Shown here: piece after piece, positions 1-9,636 of the stretch
How the letters are laid out: each line of letters starts with the position of its first letter
Numbering within the stretch: position 1 is the stretch's first letter
Origin: Eutrophocola salsuginis
Lineage (GTDB): Bacteria > Pseudomonadota > Gammaproteobacteria > Pseudomonadales > Pseudohongiellaceae
Assembly (NCBI GenBank): GCA_038147195.1
Contig: JAYQTB010000004.1
Coordinates: forward strand, 1,178,001-1,242,000
Reading direction: 5' to 3'
DNA length: 64,000 nucleotides
Notes under the pieces: generated by a model
Databases searched by the model: none
The model's input: the letters and a program-made list of their open reading frames with translations, nothing else
What the model was told of the DNA's origin: nothing
Translations under genes and position numbers: made by a program

Positions 1-1
1 C

Positions 2-466
2 GAGGTGACCGAGTTCATCCCTACCGAGGAAAAAGTGACGAAGAAGTTCCCGTTGATCCTCACCACTGGACGTATTCTCAGCCAGTACAACGTCGGCGCA
101 CAGACACGACGTACGGAGAACAACCGCTGGTTCCCAGAAGACATCCTGGAAATCCATCCAGAAGATGCCGCCGAGCGGAATATCAGGGATGGTCAGCTGA
201 TCAAAATAGCTAGCCGCAAGGGTGAAACCACCATGCATGCAAAAATTTCTGAACGCATGCAGCCTGGCGTGGTCTATACGACATTCCATAATCCGATTTC
301 CGGTGCGAATGTTGTGACTACAGAATACAGCGACTGGGCCACCAGCTGTCCGGAGTACAAGGTCACCGCTGTTCAAGTAACATTGACCGACCATATGTCC
401 GAGTGGCAAAAGCAGTACCAAGCATATAACGAGGAACGCCGTAAACTGGTGGAAACTGTCGAGTAA
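2..466 (+). CDS. fdsA: Formate dehydrogenase alpha subunit, C-terminal part (5' end outside window)
   Basis: The reading frame is already open at the window edge and ends at a TAA. The visible ~154 residues form the molybdopterin-dinucleotide-binding C-terminal domain of the NAD-dependent formate dehydrogenase catalytic subunit (FdsA/FdhA type). Diagnostic stretches are LTTGRILSQYNVGAQTRR near the start, then RMQPGVVYTTFHNP and SDWATSCPEYKVTAVQV. The enzyme oxidises formate to CO2 in the cytoplasm using a bis-MGD cofactor. A convergent mobA, which makes the GMP half of that cofactor, lies 240 bp away and fits this role. The fdsD and fdhD genes that often follow are not here. The true start is upstream of base 1. 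Confidence 0.9.
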   Translation, partial: EVTEFIPTEEKVTKKFPLILTTGRILSQYNVGAQTRRTENNRWFPEDILEIHPEDAAERNIRDGQLIKIASRKGETTMHAKISERMQPGVVYTTFHNPISGANVVTTEYSDWATSCPEYKVTAVQVTLTDHMSEWQKQYQAYNEERRKLVETVE

Positions 467-468
467 TC

Positions 469-497
469 AATCCCCCTGGGGGGCTGCCCGGGGGATT
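469..497 (+). terminator. GC-rich hairpin after fdsA
   Basis: An inverted repeat AATCCCCC / GGGGGATT begins three bases after the fdsA stop codon and encloses a GC-rich loop. There is no clear U-run after it, so it is either a weak intrinsic terminator or a 3'-end stabilising hairpin. Confidence 0.5.
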
Positions 498-508
498 CGC
501 ATGGAGGC

Positions 509-709
509 AAGTCTCTGGATTTGTAGACAGCCTTTGCCGCTATTGCGGCATGTCTCAATGTCTTCGCGCCGGCTTTCGGCTAACTGGGCGCCAACTTTCA
601 GCCGGAGAGTGATATCGGCAACTGGATTATCACTTTTACCTTGCTGCTGGGCAGGCTCGAGGTTTACTACGTGTTGGTGTTGCTGACACTCGCCTACTTG
701 CGTTACTGA
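509..709 (+). pseudogene. Relic of the TrkH potassium-uptake C-terminus
   Basis: One frame reads through as a TrkH C-terminal tail: SLDL, stop, TAFAAIAACLNVFAPAFG, stop, LGANFQPESDIGNW, then LLLGRLEVYYVLVLL up to a TGA at 707-709. The family's final pore segment has the same order: GLDF-x-TAFSA, an N-x-x-GP turn, then MLLGRLE-x-(F/Y)-T-x-LVL near the end. Two internal stops (TAG 524-526, TAA 581-583) and the absence of the remaining ~400 residues make it a dead fragment. It sits between fdsA and mobA, and its last bases overlap the convergent mobA stop. Recognition is by motif only. Confidence 0.7.
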
Positions 710-1281
710 ATACCGGAGACGTACGCCTTCCAGTCCTGGGGATTGTTTAGGTTGAGAAAGGTCGATGACGGAACGGACGCCGCATCCAGGCTGACGGCAT
801 TGCCAAATTCCAGCAAGGCCTTCATAGAGCGCTTTCCCCCAAGCTTGGTACTTTCCGCAAGCAGTTCATCAAGATGTTCCAGTAATTCACTGCTGGCCCT
901 GAATATGCAGGGGAAGACTTCATTTTCAAAGCGACAACTGCATGCGTCACTGATGCCTTCTACCAGTTGCGCCAGGGTATTGGCCTGCAAGAGAGGCATG
1001 TCGACAGGGATAACCAGCAGGTGTGACTCATCTAGGGAGCCTTGCTCCTGGATGAAATGCAGGGCGGCATGCAGGCCACCCAGGGGACCGCAGCCTGGCA
1101 CCATGTCATGTATGCAATCGTAGCCCCTGACATCTCCGCTGATGAGAATTTTGTCGGCGCCAGTCACCTCCAGTAACGCAAGCGCCCGCTCCAGAAGAGT
1201 CTTCCCCTCATGCTTCAGCTGCCTTTTGTCCTCTCCCATGCGGGATGAATTGCCACCGGCCAATAAGAGGGAATAAAGCAT
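703..1281 (-). CDS. mobA: Molybdenum cofactor guanylyltransferase
   Basis: This 192-residue cytoplasmic enzyme transfers GMP from GTP to Mo-molybdopterin, giving the MGD cofactor used by DMSO-reductase-family enzymes such as the adjacent formate dehydrogenase. The N-terminus carries the nucleotide-binding signature LLAGGNSSRMGEDKRQL (consensus LAGG-x-SxRMGxDK). GPLGGLHAAL and the metal-binding VIPVDMPLL segment follow, as in the family. Length is normal (~190-200). It is convergent with fdsA. The only thing between them is a hairpin and the trkH relic, whose end overlaps the mobA stop by a few bases. Confidence 0.92.
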   Translation of the reverse strand: MLYSLLLAGGNSSRMGEDKRQLKHEGKTLLERALALLEVTGADKILISGDVRGYDCIHDMVPGCGPLGGLHAALHFIQEQGSLDESHLLVIPVDMPLLQANTLAQLVEGISDACSCRFENEVFPCIFRASSELLEHLDELLAESTKLGGKRSMKALLEFGNAVSLDAASVPSSTFLNLNNPQDWKAYVSGIQ

Positions 1282-1299
1282 CGAGGTTTACCTTGAGAG

Positions 1300-1728
1300 T
1301 CAGGCCTGGGGCTGGTCGATGATATACACGCCGCGCTGATAGTACGGTATTTCGATATTTTTCTCGGCCAGCGCCTTGACCACTGTCATATTGACCTTAA
1401 AGCGGGTCTGGGACATAGATGTCGTCGGCACCCAGTAGCACATACCCATATTGATGCTGCTATCGGCGAATTCATCGATACGTACCTGTGGCACCTTGTA
1501 CTTGCTGACCTCTGCGAGTGATTCTATGGTGTCTCTGACCACCGCTACTGCTAGTTTGGGGTTAAATAAGGCGAAAATACCGAGAAAACTTTCGACGATT
1601 AAGGGTCGCGCCACGATGCTGCCGAGAATCATGATGATGATCGCAGTCAGGATCTGGAAGTTGTACGTATTTAGATAATTGATGATTAGGTTGTAGACTT
1701 CCTGGGCCTGTTGTAATTCCTGTTCCAA
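1300..1728 (-). pseudogene. Internally deleted MscS-type mechanosensitive channel
   Basis: The frame opens with an MscS-like N-terminus (YNLIINYLNTYNFQIL, then the first membrane helix around ILTAIIIMILGSIVARPL). It jumps within a few residues to the cytoplasmic C-terminal domain (VRDTIESLAEV, QVRIDEFADSSINMG, then EIPYYQRGVYI). The pore-lining TM3 and the beta domain, over 100 residues in a normal MscS of ~280, are missing, although the frame is kept. No ATG with a ribosome site precedes it; TTG at 1728 is the best guess, and the frame also runs upstream into the pirin gene. I read it as a decayed gene with an in-frame deletion. Expression of a shortened product cannot be excluded. Confidence 0.65.
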
Positions 1729-1816
1729 AAAAATTCGCTCGTTAAACTTCTTATTTCTTAGGATATCGGCCCTTTGGACCTTCTTCCGACCTACATCTCG
1801 TTTCTTGTTTATGTGC

Positions 1817-2830
1817 TTATGCTGGCTCTTCTTCCCTACCGTCGGCATAACGGGCAAAGCGGCCACGGGAGCCATGCACCTGGTCGTTTCTTTCCCAGGG
1901 CCAGCCGCCAAACTGGTCGCGCTGGTAGTCGATGAACGCCTGCTGAAGTTCCTGCCGTGTGTTCATCACGAAGGGACCATAATGTGCAACCGGTTCGGCA
2001 ATGGGTTTACCCTGCAACAGTAGCAACAGAGCCGACTGCTGGCCAGCCTGCAATGTCACGGATACTTCGGACTGCAGCTGGATGCCTTGGCTAGCGGCAA
2101 TAACCTGGCCGGCCACGTTAAGGCTGTCGCCGTCATAGAAATACAGCACCCGGCTGAGACCAGGCACCGCCACAGGCAGTTCCCACTGGGCACCCGCCGC
2201 TAGCTCAATAAGCCAGACCGCCACGTGGTTGGCGGGGTTCGCTGCCCAGGAATCCGGCGGAGGTGCTGGCGCCCTGGCACCAGCATATTCACCGGCAACC
2301 ACTTCCACACTGACCGCATTACCGTTGATATCGATTTCCTGCTTTATGGGAATATCCTTCTCCCAAAACATAGTGAAATGCGGCTCCACCATCTTGCTAG
2401 CCGCCGGCAGGTTGAGCCAGATCTGGAACAGCAGCAGCGGATTGGTCTCGTCTTCTTTCACCAGCGGAAACATTTCACTGTGCTGTACGCCCTTGCCGGC
2501 CGTCATCCACTGCACGTCACCGTGGCCATATCGCCCAGCGGCACCGAGGGAGTCGGCATGGTCGACCAGGCCCTTCTGCACGATTGTGATGGTTTCAAAG
2601 CCGCGATGGGGGTGGCCGGGGAAACCCGGCACTTGGTCGCCGTGATACATGCGGAAGCCGTCGCGTTTCTCGAAGTCCTGGCCAATGTTTCGGCCGGCCA
2701 GGGAAGTCGACGGACCCATGTCGCCGTTGCCCTTGGGAAAATCATCCTGGTGAAAGGCACAGAACAAAAACGGGTCTGCCGTTTGCCAGTGGAAATCGAG
2801 GGGCTGGATTGCAAGGATCGGGCTGCTCAT
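1817..2830 (-). CDS. Pirin family protein
   Basis: About 337 residues with a bicupin pirin fold. The N-terminal cupin shows GFPGHPHRGFETIT, the metal-binding motif with two His, then HGDVQWMTAGKGVQHSEM carrying further His/Glu ligands. The C-terminal half contains a pirin C-terminal cupin (ELPVAVPGLSRVLYFYDG). Bacterial pirins bind iron and some have quercetinase activity or act as redox-dependent regulators; the substrate here is unknown. I start at ATG 2830 (MSSPILAIQPL) rather than an upstream GTG at 2857, because conservation begins there. It is followed on the same strand by the mscS relic. Confidence 0.85.
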   Translation of the reverse strand: MSSPILAIQPLDFHWQTADPFLFCAFHQDDFPKGNGDMGPSTSLAGRNIGQDFEKRDGFRMYHGDQVPGFPGHPHRGFETITIVQKGLVDHADSLGAAGRYGHGDVQWMTAGKGVQHSEMFPLVKEDETNPLLLFQIWLNLPAASKMVEPHFTMFWEKDIPIKQEIDINGNAVSVEVVAGEYAGARAPAPPPDSWAANPANHVAVWLIELAAGAQWELPVAVPGLSRVLYFYDGDSLNVAGQVIAASQGIQLQSEVSVTLQAGQQSALLLLLQGKPIAEPVAHYGPFVMNTRQELQQAFIDYQRDQFGGWPWERNDQVHGSRGRFARYADGREEEPA

Positions 2831-2867
2831 AAGTTTTTCGGAATTACCTGTGACCACTTATACGTTT

Positions 2868-3230
2868 CTATATCAATGATATGAAAGGTATCAACGATAT
2901 ATATATCAGGGCGCCTATCATGACGACATAGGCAAAATAGCGAATAGGATTCTCGCGCGCGATATCAAGAAATGTGCGAGCCTTTCCCGCCGCTTTCATG
3001 GCCTGGTATTCACCATGCACACGCTGAAAGCGTTCTTCGGCATAGGAATCCAGCAAGGCCTTCGCATGCTCATACTGCCAGTCATGGCGCAGCCACAGGG
3101 CCGGCATGGAGATACCCCAGTTGCCGGCACCAGTTTCATAGACCTCGATGTCATGCTCGGTCATCAGGGCATGGATCTCCTCCAGCTCGTCGGCGGGCAT
3201 GTGCCTAAGTTTGACCAGTTGGATCGCCAT
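2868..3230 (-). CDS. DUF6164 family membrane-anchored protein
   Basis: About 120 residues beginning MAIQLVKLRHMPADELEEIH. The N-terminal half matches the DUF6164 pattern: a short beta strand, acidic helix, DIEVYETGAGNWGISMPALWL, then ALLDSYAEERFQRV. The C-terminus is one hydrophobic helix (IRYFAYVVMIGALIYISLIPFISLI), predicting a cytoplasmic domain tethered by a tail anchor. ATG 3230 is chosen because family similarity starts there; an upstream frame extension adds unrelated residues. Function is unknown. It lies just upstream of the pirin gene on the same strand. Confidence 0.75.
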   Translation of the reverse strand: MAIQLVKLRHMPADELEEIHALMTEHDIEVYETGAGNWGISMPALWLRHDWQYEHAKALLDSYAEERFQRVHGEYQAMKAAGKARTFLDIARENPIRYFAYVVMIGALIYISLIPFISLI

Positions 3231-3467
3231 CAATATGTTGTCAATACAGTGTTCGCAGCTGTCAATATTAACCCAGATATCGGACGAATTTCGCGGCCAG
3301 CGCACAATCCCTGTACTTTAATTCAATCAGTCACCGGGGTATCTTGGCGCCATCCTCCCACCCCATTCTTGGCCGGCCCGGAACGATATGCTTTAATCTG
3401 CGGTCATATTCTGTCTGTTACCACATACTCTGTCATCACACGTATTGCCACCTATAAGGAGTTAAGG

Positions 3468-6377
3468 ATGCTCTCTGCGCGCAAACACCTTGAAACCTCT
3501 TACAAAGCACTTATAACGGGCCTCGCACTGCTCATTCTAGCCGCCTGCAGCGAATCCCCTGCACCCGAGGCCTCCGATGCCGGCATGGGCGCCACCCCCC
3601 AGGATGCCGGCTATACCCTCATCGAGCGCGTGGCAGCCGACAGCAGCGAGATAGTCATTCCCTACAGCAAGTACGAACTGGACAACGGCCTGACCGTAAT
3701 CATTCATGAGGACATTTCCGATCCACTGGTGCACGTCGATGTCACCTACCACGTCGGTTCCGCCCGTGAAGAAGTCCGCCGCTCCGGTTTTGCCCATTTC
3801 TTTGAGCACATGATGTTCCAGGGTTCTGAACACGTAGCCGATGAACAGCACATCGGTATCGTCACCGAATCCGGCGGTACCATGAACGGCACCACTTCCT
3901 TCGACCGCACCAACTATTTTGAAACCGTCCCCAGCAACCAGCTCGAAACCATGCTGTGGCTGGAATCCGATCGCATGGGTTATTTCCTTGATGCGGTCAC
4001 CGATGAAAAATTTGAAGTACAGCGCGACACCGTGAAGAACGAACGTGGTCAAAGCTACGAGAACCAGCCCTACGGCCTGTGGTCGGAAAAGATCTTCACG
4101 GCAATGTTCCCGGTAGAACACCCCTACGCTCACATGCCTATCGGCTTCATTGAAGACCTCGATGCCGCCGATCTGGACGACCTGAAGCATTTCTTCCTTC
4201 GCTGGTATGGCCCGAACAATGCCACCCTGACCATTGGCGGCTATGTCGATGAAGAGCAGGTCATGGACCTCGTGGTGAAATATTTCGGTGAAATTCCCCG
4301 CGGCCCCGATGTGGAAAGTGACGTCAAACAACCCGCGGTGCTCGATGTGGACCGATACATATCCTACGTCGATCGCAATATACGCTTCCCCGCCCTGTTT
4401 ATTGCCTTCCCCACTGTGAATTCCGACCATCCGGACAACGTCGCCCTAGAGGCGTTGAACGAAATCATCACGGTGGGACGCAAATCCTTTTTCTACAAGG
4501 AATTCGTGCTGACACAGAAAGCCATCCAGGCCAGCGGCTTTAACTTTCCTCAAGAACTGGCCGGTCTGATCACTTTCCTGGTGCTACCCTTCCCCGGCAC
4601 GCCCTTGGCAGACTTCGAGGCGGATATACGCAATATTCTCGCCAACTTCAGTGAAGACGACATCACCGACGAAGTCCTGCAGATCTACAAGTCCACCAAC
4701 GAAGCTGCCCTGATCAACTCACTGGCTAGCGTCAGCGGCAAGGTAGGGCAACTGGCAATCAACGAAACGCTGCTGGGCGACCCGAACCAGATCCAGAAGG
4801 ATCTCGACAAGATACGCTCGCTCACCAAGCAAGACGTGCTGCGCGTCTACAACACCTATATCAAGGACAAGCCCGCCATTTACCTGAGCGTTGTCCCCGA
4901 GGGTGGTGAGGACATCGTGGCCAAGCCGGACAACTACACCATCCCGACAACGCCACCACGTGTGGGCAGCTCCACCGACGAACTGGAAATGCGTGATGCG
5001 CCAGAGTCCTTCGATCGCAACATACGCCCAACACCATTGCCGAACCCGCTAGTGACCATGCCCGATTTCTGGCGCCAGGATCTCGACAATGGCATCCAGG
5101 TCATCGGCACCGCCAATGCAGAAGTCCCCCTGGTCACCATACAGTTGGATTTCGACGGCGGCCACCTGCTCGAATCCCCGGAAAAATACGGTGTCGCCAG
5201 CCTGACCGCGCAAATGATGAATGAGGGCACTGAGAACTACAGCGCAGAAGAATTCGAGAATGAACTGGACAAGCTGGGCAGTCGTATTAGCGTCGGTTCC
5301 GGCAACGACAGTTTCACCATCACCATGCAGTCGCTGTTGAGAAACGTCGATGCCACCCTGGTACTGCTCGAGGAACGCCTGTTCAATCCCAACTTCACCC
5401 AGGCCGACCTCGATCGCCTGCGTCAGCAGCAGATCGAAAACCTGGAAGCAGCCAAGGAGGAACCCTCAGGCATCGCTGGTATCGTCTACCCGAAACTGAT
5501 CTACGGTGAAGACCATGCCTACTCAGTCTCGGCGGCCGGCACCATCCCGACACTGCAGGGAATCACCCTGGAAGACATCAGGACTTTTGCCCGCCAGAAC
5601 CTGGTGAGTCAGGCGCTGCAAGTATCCGTCGTCGGCGACCTGACCCAGGAGGAAATGATCGACAAGATCGGTTTTCTGCAGGCCTTGCCGAATGAAGATG
5701 TAAATCTGCGTCCGCAGCCAGACGTCACCAACATCGATGAAACAACCATCTACCTGGTGGACAAACCGGGCGCCGCACAATCGGAAATCCGTATCGGCTA
5801 CCTCAGCGACCTCACCTATGACGCCTACGGCGAGTATTGGGAACGCTTCCTAATGAACTATACGCTGGGCGGCGCTTTCAACAGCCGCATCAACCTGAAC
5901 CTGCGGGAAGACAAGGGCTACACTTATGGTGCCCGCAGCGGCTTCAGCGCCGGCAAGCTACCCGGCCCCTTCACCGCATCGGCCAGTGTGCGAACAGACA
6001 CGACCGCCGATTCTATCGTGCAGTTCATGAACGAGATAACCGGTTATCGTGATAACGGCATCACCCCGGAAGAACTGTCGTTCACCAAGGATGCCATCGG
6101 CCAGAGCGAAGCCCGCGACTACGAAACTCCGGGACAAAAGGCTCGCTTGCTCGACCAGATCATCACCTATGACCTGCCGGCGGACTTCGTACGCCGCCAA
6201 CAGGCGGTCATCACCAGTATGACACAGGAACGCGTTCGAGAAATCGCCCGCGAGCACCTGCCTGTTGAAAGGATGAAAATCGTGGTGGTTGGTGACAAGG
6301 CCGTGGTCGGAGAATCACTGGCAGCGCTGGGTTACCCGATGGTGGAACTCGACGAGGAAGGTAATCCTGTCAATTAG
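3468..6377 (+). CDS. M16 family zinc metalloprotease, lipoprotein, two-domain
   Basis: A 969-residue pitrilysin-type peptidase. The ATG follows a ribosome site (AAGGAG). Residues 1-27 form a lipoprotein signal with lipobox LAAC (Cys27), so the enzyme is probably anchored in the envelope. The N-terminal M16 domain has the inverted zinc motif HFFEH (H110, E113, H114) and a downstream glutamate region (NERGQSYENQPYG). The C-terminal half is a second M16 domain lacking HxxEH but keeping the R/Y substrate-binding stretch (LREDKGYTYGARSGF). This layout is typical of bacterial periplasmic zinc peptidases that degrade peptides in a closed chamber. It stands alone; the structured repeat follows it. 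Confidence 0.93.
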   Translation: MLSARKHLETSYKALITGLALLILAACSESPAPEASDAGMGATPQDAGYTLIERVAADSSEIVIPYSKYELDNGLTVIIHEDISDPLVHVDVTYHVGSAREEVRRSGFAHFFEHMMFQGSEHVADEQHIGIVTESGGTMNGTTSFDRTNYFETVPSNQLETMLWLESDRMGYFLDAVTDEKFEVQRDTVKNERGQSYENQPYGLWSEKIFTAMFPVEHPYAHMPIGFIEDLDAADLDDLKHFFLRWYGPNNATLTIGGYVDEEQVMDLVVKYFGEIPRGPDVESDVKQPAVLDVDRYISYVDRNIRFPALFIAFPTVNSDHPDNVALEALNEIITVGRKSFFYKEFVLTQKAIQASGFNFPQELAGLITFLVLPFPGTPLADFEADIRNILANFSEDDITDEVLQIYKSTNEAALINSLASVSGKVGQLAINETLLGDPNQIQKDLDKIRSLTKQDVLRVYNTYIKDKPAIYLSVVPEGGEDIVAKPDNYTIPTTPPRVGSSTDELEMRDAPESFDRNIRPTPLPNPLVTMPDFWRQDLDNGIQVIGTANAEVPLVTIQLDFDGGHLLESPEKYGVASLTAQMMNEGTENYSAEEFENELDKLGSRISVGSGNDSFTITMQSLLRNVDATLVLLEERLFNPNFTQADLDRLRQQQIENLEAAKEEPSGIAGIVYPKLIYGEDHAYSVSAAGTIPTLQGITLEDIRTFARQNLVSQALQVSVVGDLTQEEMIDKIGFLQALPNEDVNLRPQPDVTNIDETTIYLVDKPGAAQSEIRIGYLSDLTYDAYGEYWERFLMNYTLGGAFNSRINLNLREDKGYTYGARSGFSAGKLPGPFTASASVRTDTTADSIVQFMNEITGYRDNGITPEELSFTKDAIGQSEARDYETPGQKARLLDQIITYDLPADFVRRQQAVITSMTQERVREIAREHLPVERMKIVVVGDKAVVGESLAALGYPMVELDEEGNPVN

Positions 6378-6419
6378 ATGTATAGAATAATGATGACTTC
6401 GATGACCGACCGGTGACTT

Positions 6420-6600
6420 CGTGTAGCCCGCGTCGGTCAGAGAAGAAACATTCCCTCCCCGGGGTACACGACGCTCCCTCACACTTTGATACATTCGACG
6501 ATTTATTTTTGAATTCGGTGCTGAACCGGGCTGCTCAGGCGGCGACCGCGGGAGGCGAATGCCCCCTCTGAGCTGAGAGGGGTTGCGGCTAAGACAGCCT
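6420..6600 (+). repeat. Composite structured repeat, copy 1 (hairpin A + hairpin B)
   Basis: Unit A is a hairpin with arms at 6420-6430 and 6460-6470 (one mismatch) around a ~29-nt loop containing CGGTCAGAGAAG and ACATTCCCTC. Unit B starts near 6529 with GGCTG, contains GGCGACC and CCTCTGAGCTGAGAGGGGTTG, and closes with CAGCC at about 6595-6599. The same A-B order and spacing recur at 11742-12026, with loop sequence kept and stem sequence changed in compensating ways. It lies between the M16 protease and a PQQ dehydrogenase gene, so it could be a 3' element of one or a leader of the other. I recognise no known RNA family. Confidence 0.6.
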
Positions 6601-6656
6601 AGAAACCAGGTCCATCCCAGCCGTGCCCGACATTAAAATAAGAGAGAGTATTTCGC

Positions 6657-8810
<2,154 letters not shown>

Positions 8811-8887
8811 CACAGAAGCACTTACGCGAACCACTGCTACAATGGATTGAGGCACACGGCGTTACCGACCAGTGCCGGGAGGCAGTC

Positions 8888-9430
8888 ATCAGTACCTTTT
8901 ATATCCTGACGGGACCGGAATCCAGCGGCAAGACCACGCTGGCCACCGGGCTCAGCAATGCGCTTGGCCTGCCGCTGGTGAGCGAGGCGAGTCGCGACTA
9001 TCTAGACCAGAAGTTGTCAGTCGACTGCAACTTCCGTTACAAAGAAAGCCACCTACTGGAAATCGCTAGCCAGCAAGACAGGGCAGAGCAACTGATGCTG
9101 GCCGGCAGGCCCGACCGGGTGATCTGCGATACCGACCTGCTTGTGATCATTGTCTGGAGCCAGGTGCGCTTTGGCCACTGCCATCCCTTGATCTTGGAAA
9201 CCTTCGCCCGCCGCATCGACCTTCGTGATCGTCATTATCTCTTGTGCGACTCTGAGATTCCCTGGCAGCCGGACCCGCAGCGTGAAAGCCCGGACAGCCG
9301 CTCCGAGCTGTTCGCTCTGTATCAGCAGAAACTGGATTATTTCCGCTTGCCCTACACTGTTATGCGTGGAGACCAGCCTTCACGCCTTAAACATGCCTTG
9401 AATGTTCTGGAAAATAGCCGTCCTCACTAA
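8888..9430 (+). CDS. NadR-like P-loop kinase (AAA_28)
   Basis: About 180 residues of the AAA_28/NadR ribosylnicotinamide-kinase-like family. It has Walker A GPESSGKTT near the N-terminus, VICDTDLLVIIVWSQ as the Asp-containing substrate strand, and the family signature YLLCDSEIPWQPDPQR, then ELFALYQQKLDYF. No ATG, GTG or TTG gives a full-length start. ATC at 8888 lies where family members begin (xSTFYILTGPESSGKT) and five bases after GGGAGG, so it is either an AUC start or a mutated ATG; GTG 8978 would remove the P-loop. It ends ~50 bp before a TPP riboswitch and TonB receptor, so thiamine (or nicotinamide riboside) phosphorylation is a reasonable guess. Confidence 0.75.
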   Translation: MSTFYILTGPESSGKTTLATGLSNALGLPLVSEASRDYLDQKLSVDCNFRYKESHLLEIASQQDRAEQLMLAGRPDRVICDTDLLVIIVWSQVRFGHCHPLILETFARRIDLRDRHYLLCDSEIPWQPDPQRESPDSRSELFALYQQKLDYFRLPYTVMRGDQPSRLKHALNVLENSRPH

Positions 9431-9482
9431 CCGCTTGTTCCTTATACCTTGTTCCTTGTTCAAGCCTCTGTTAGAGTGGCGC

Positions 9483-9560
9483 CCTTCCTAAGGGGTGGCT
9501 GCGGCCTGAGATCAAACCCTTTGAACCTGATCCGGTTAGTACTGGCGGAGGAATAGGAAC
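9483..9560 (+). promoter_or_regulatory. TPP riboswitch (THI element)
   Basis: Canonical THI-box features occur in order: GGGGTG, a short variable arm, CTGAGATCAAACCC, TTTGAACCTGATC, GGTTAGTACTGGCG and GAGGAATAGG. Stem P1 can form between TTCCT (9485-9489) and AGGAA (9549-9553). A hairpin AGGAAAC / GTTTCCT just downstream (about 9560-9582) may be part of the expression platform. The element lies 76 bp before the TonB receptor start on the same strand, so thiamine pyrophosphate should repress that receptor. Confidence 0.93.
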
Positions 9561-9636
9561 AGGAAACACGTTCGCGTTTCCTACTGTTAGCACTCAACTA
9601 TTCCGGATCATAAATTGAACAGAACCGGAGTGTTAC

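Noticed and set aside
3537..4430. 297-codon minus-strand frame inside the M16 protease
   Set aside because: Antisense to a clear protease domain with zinc motif; no family features.
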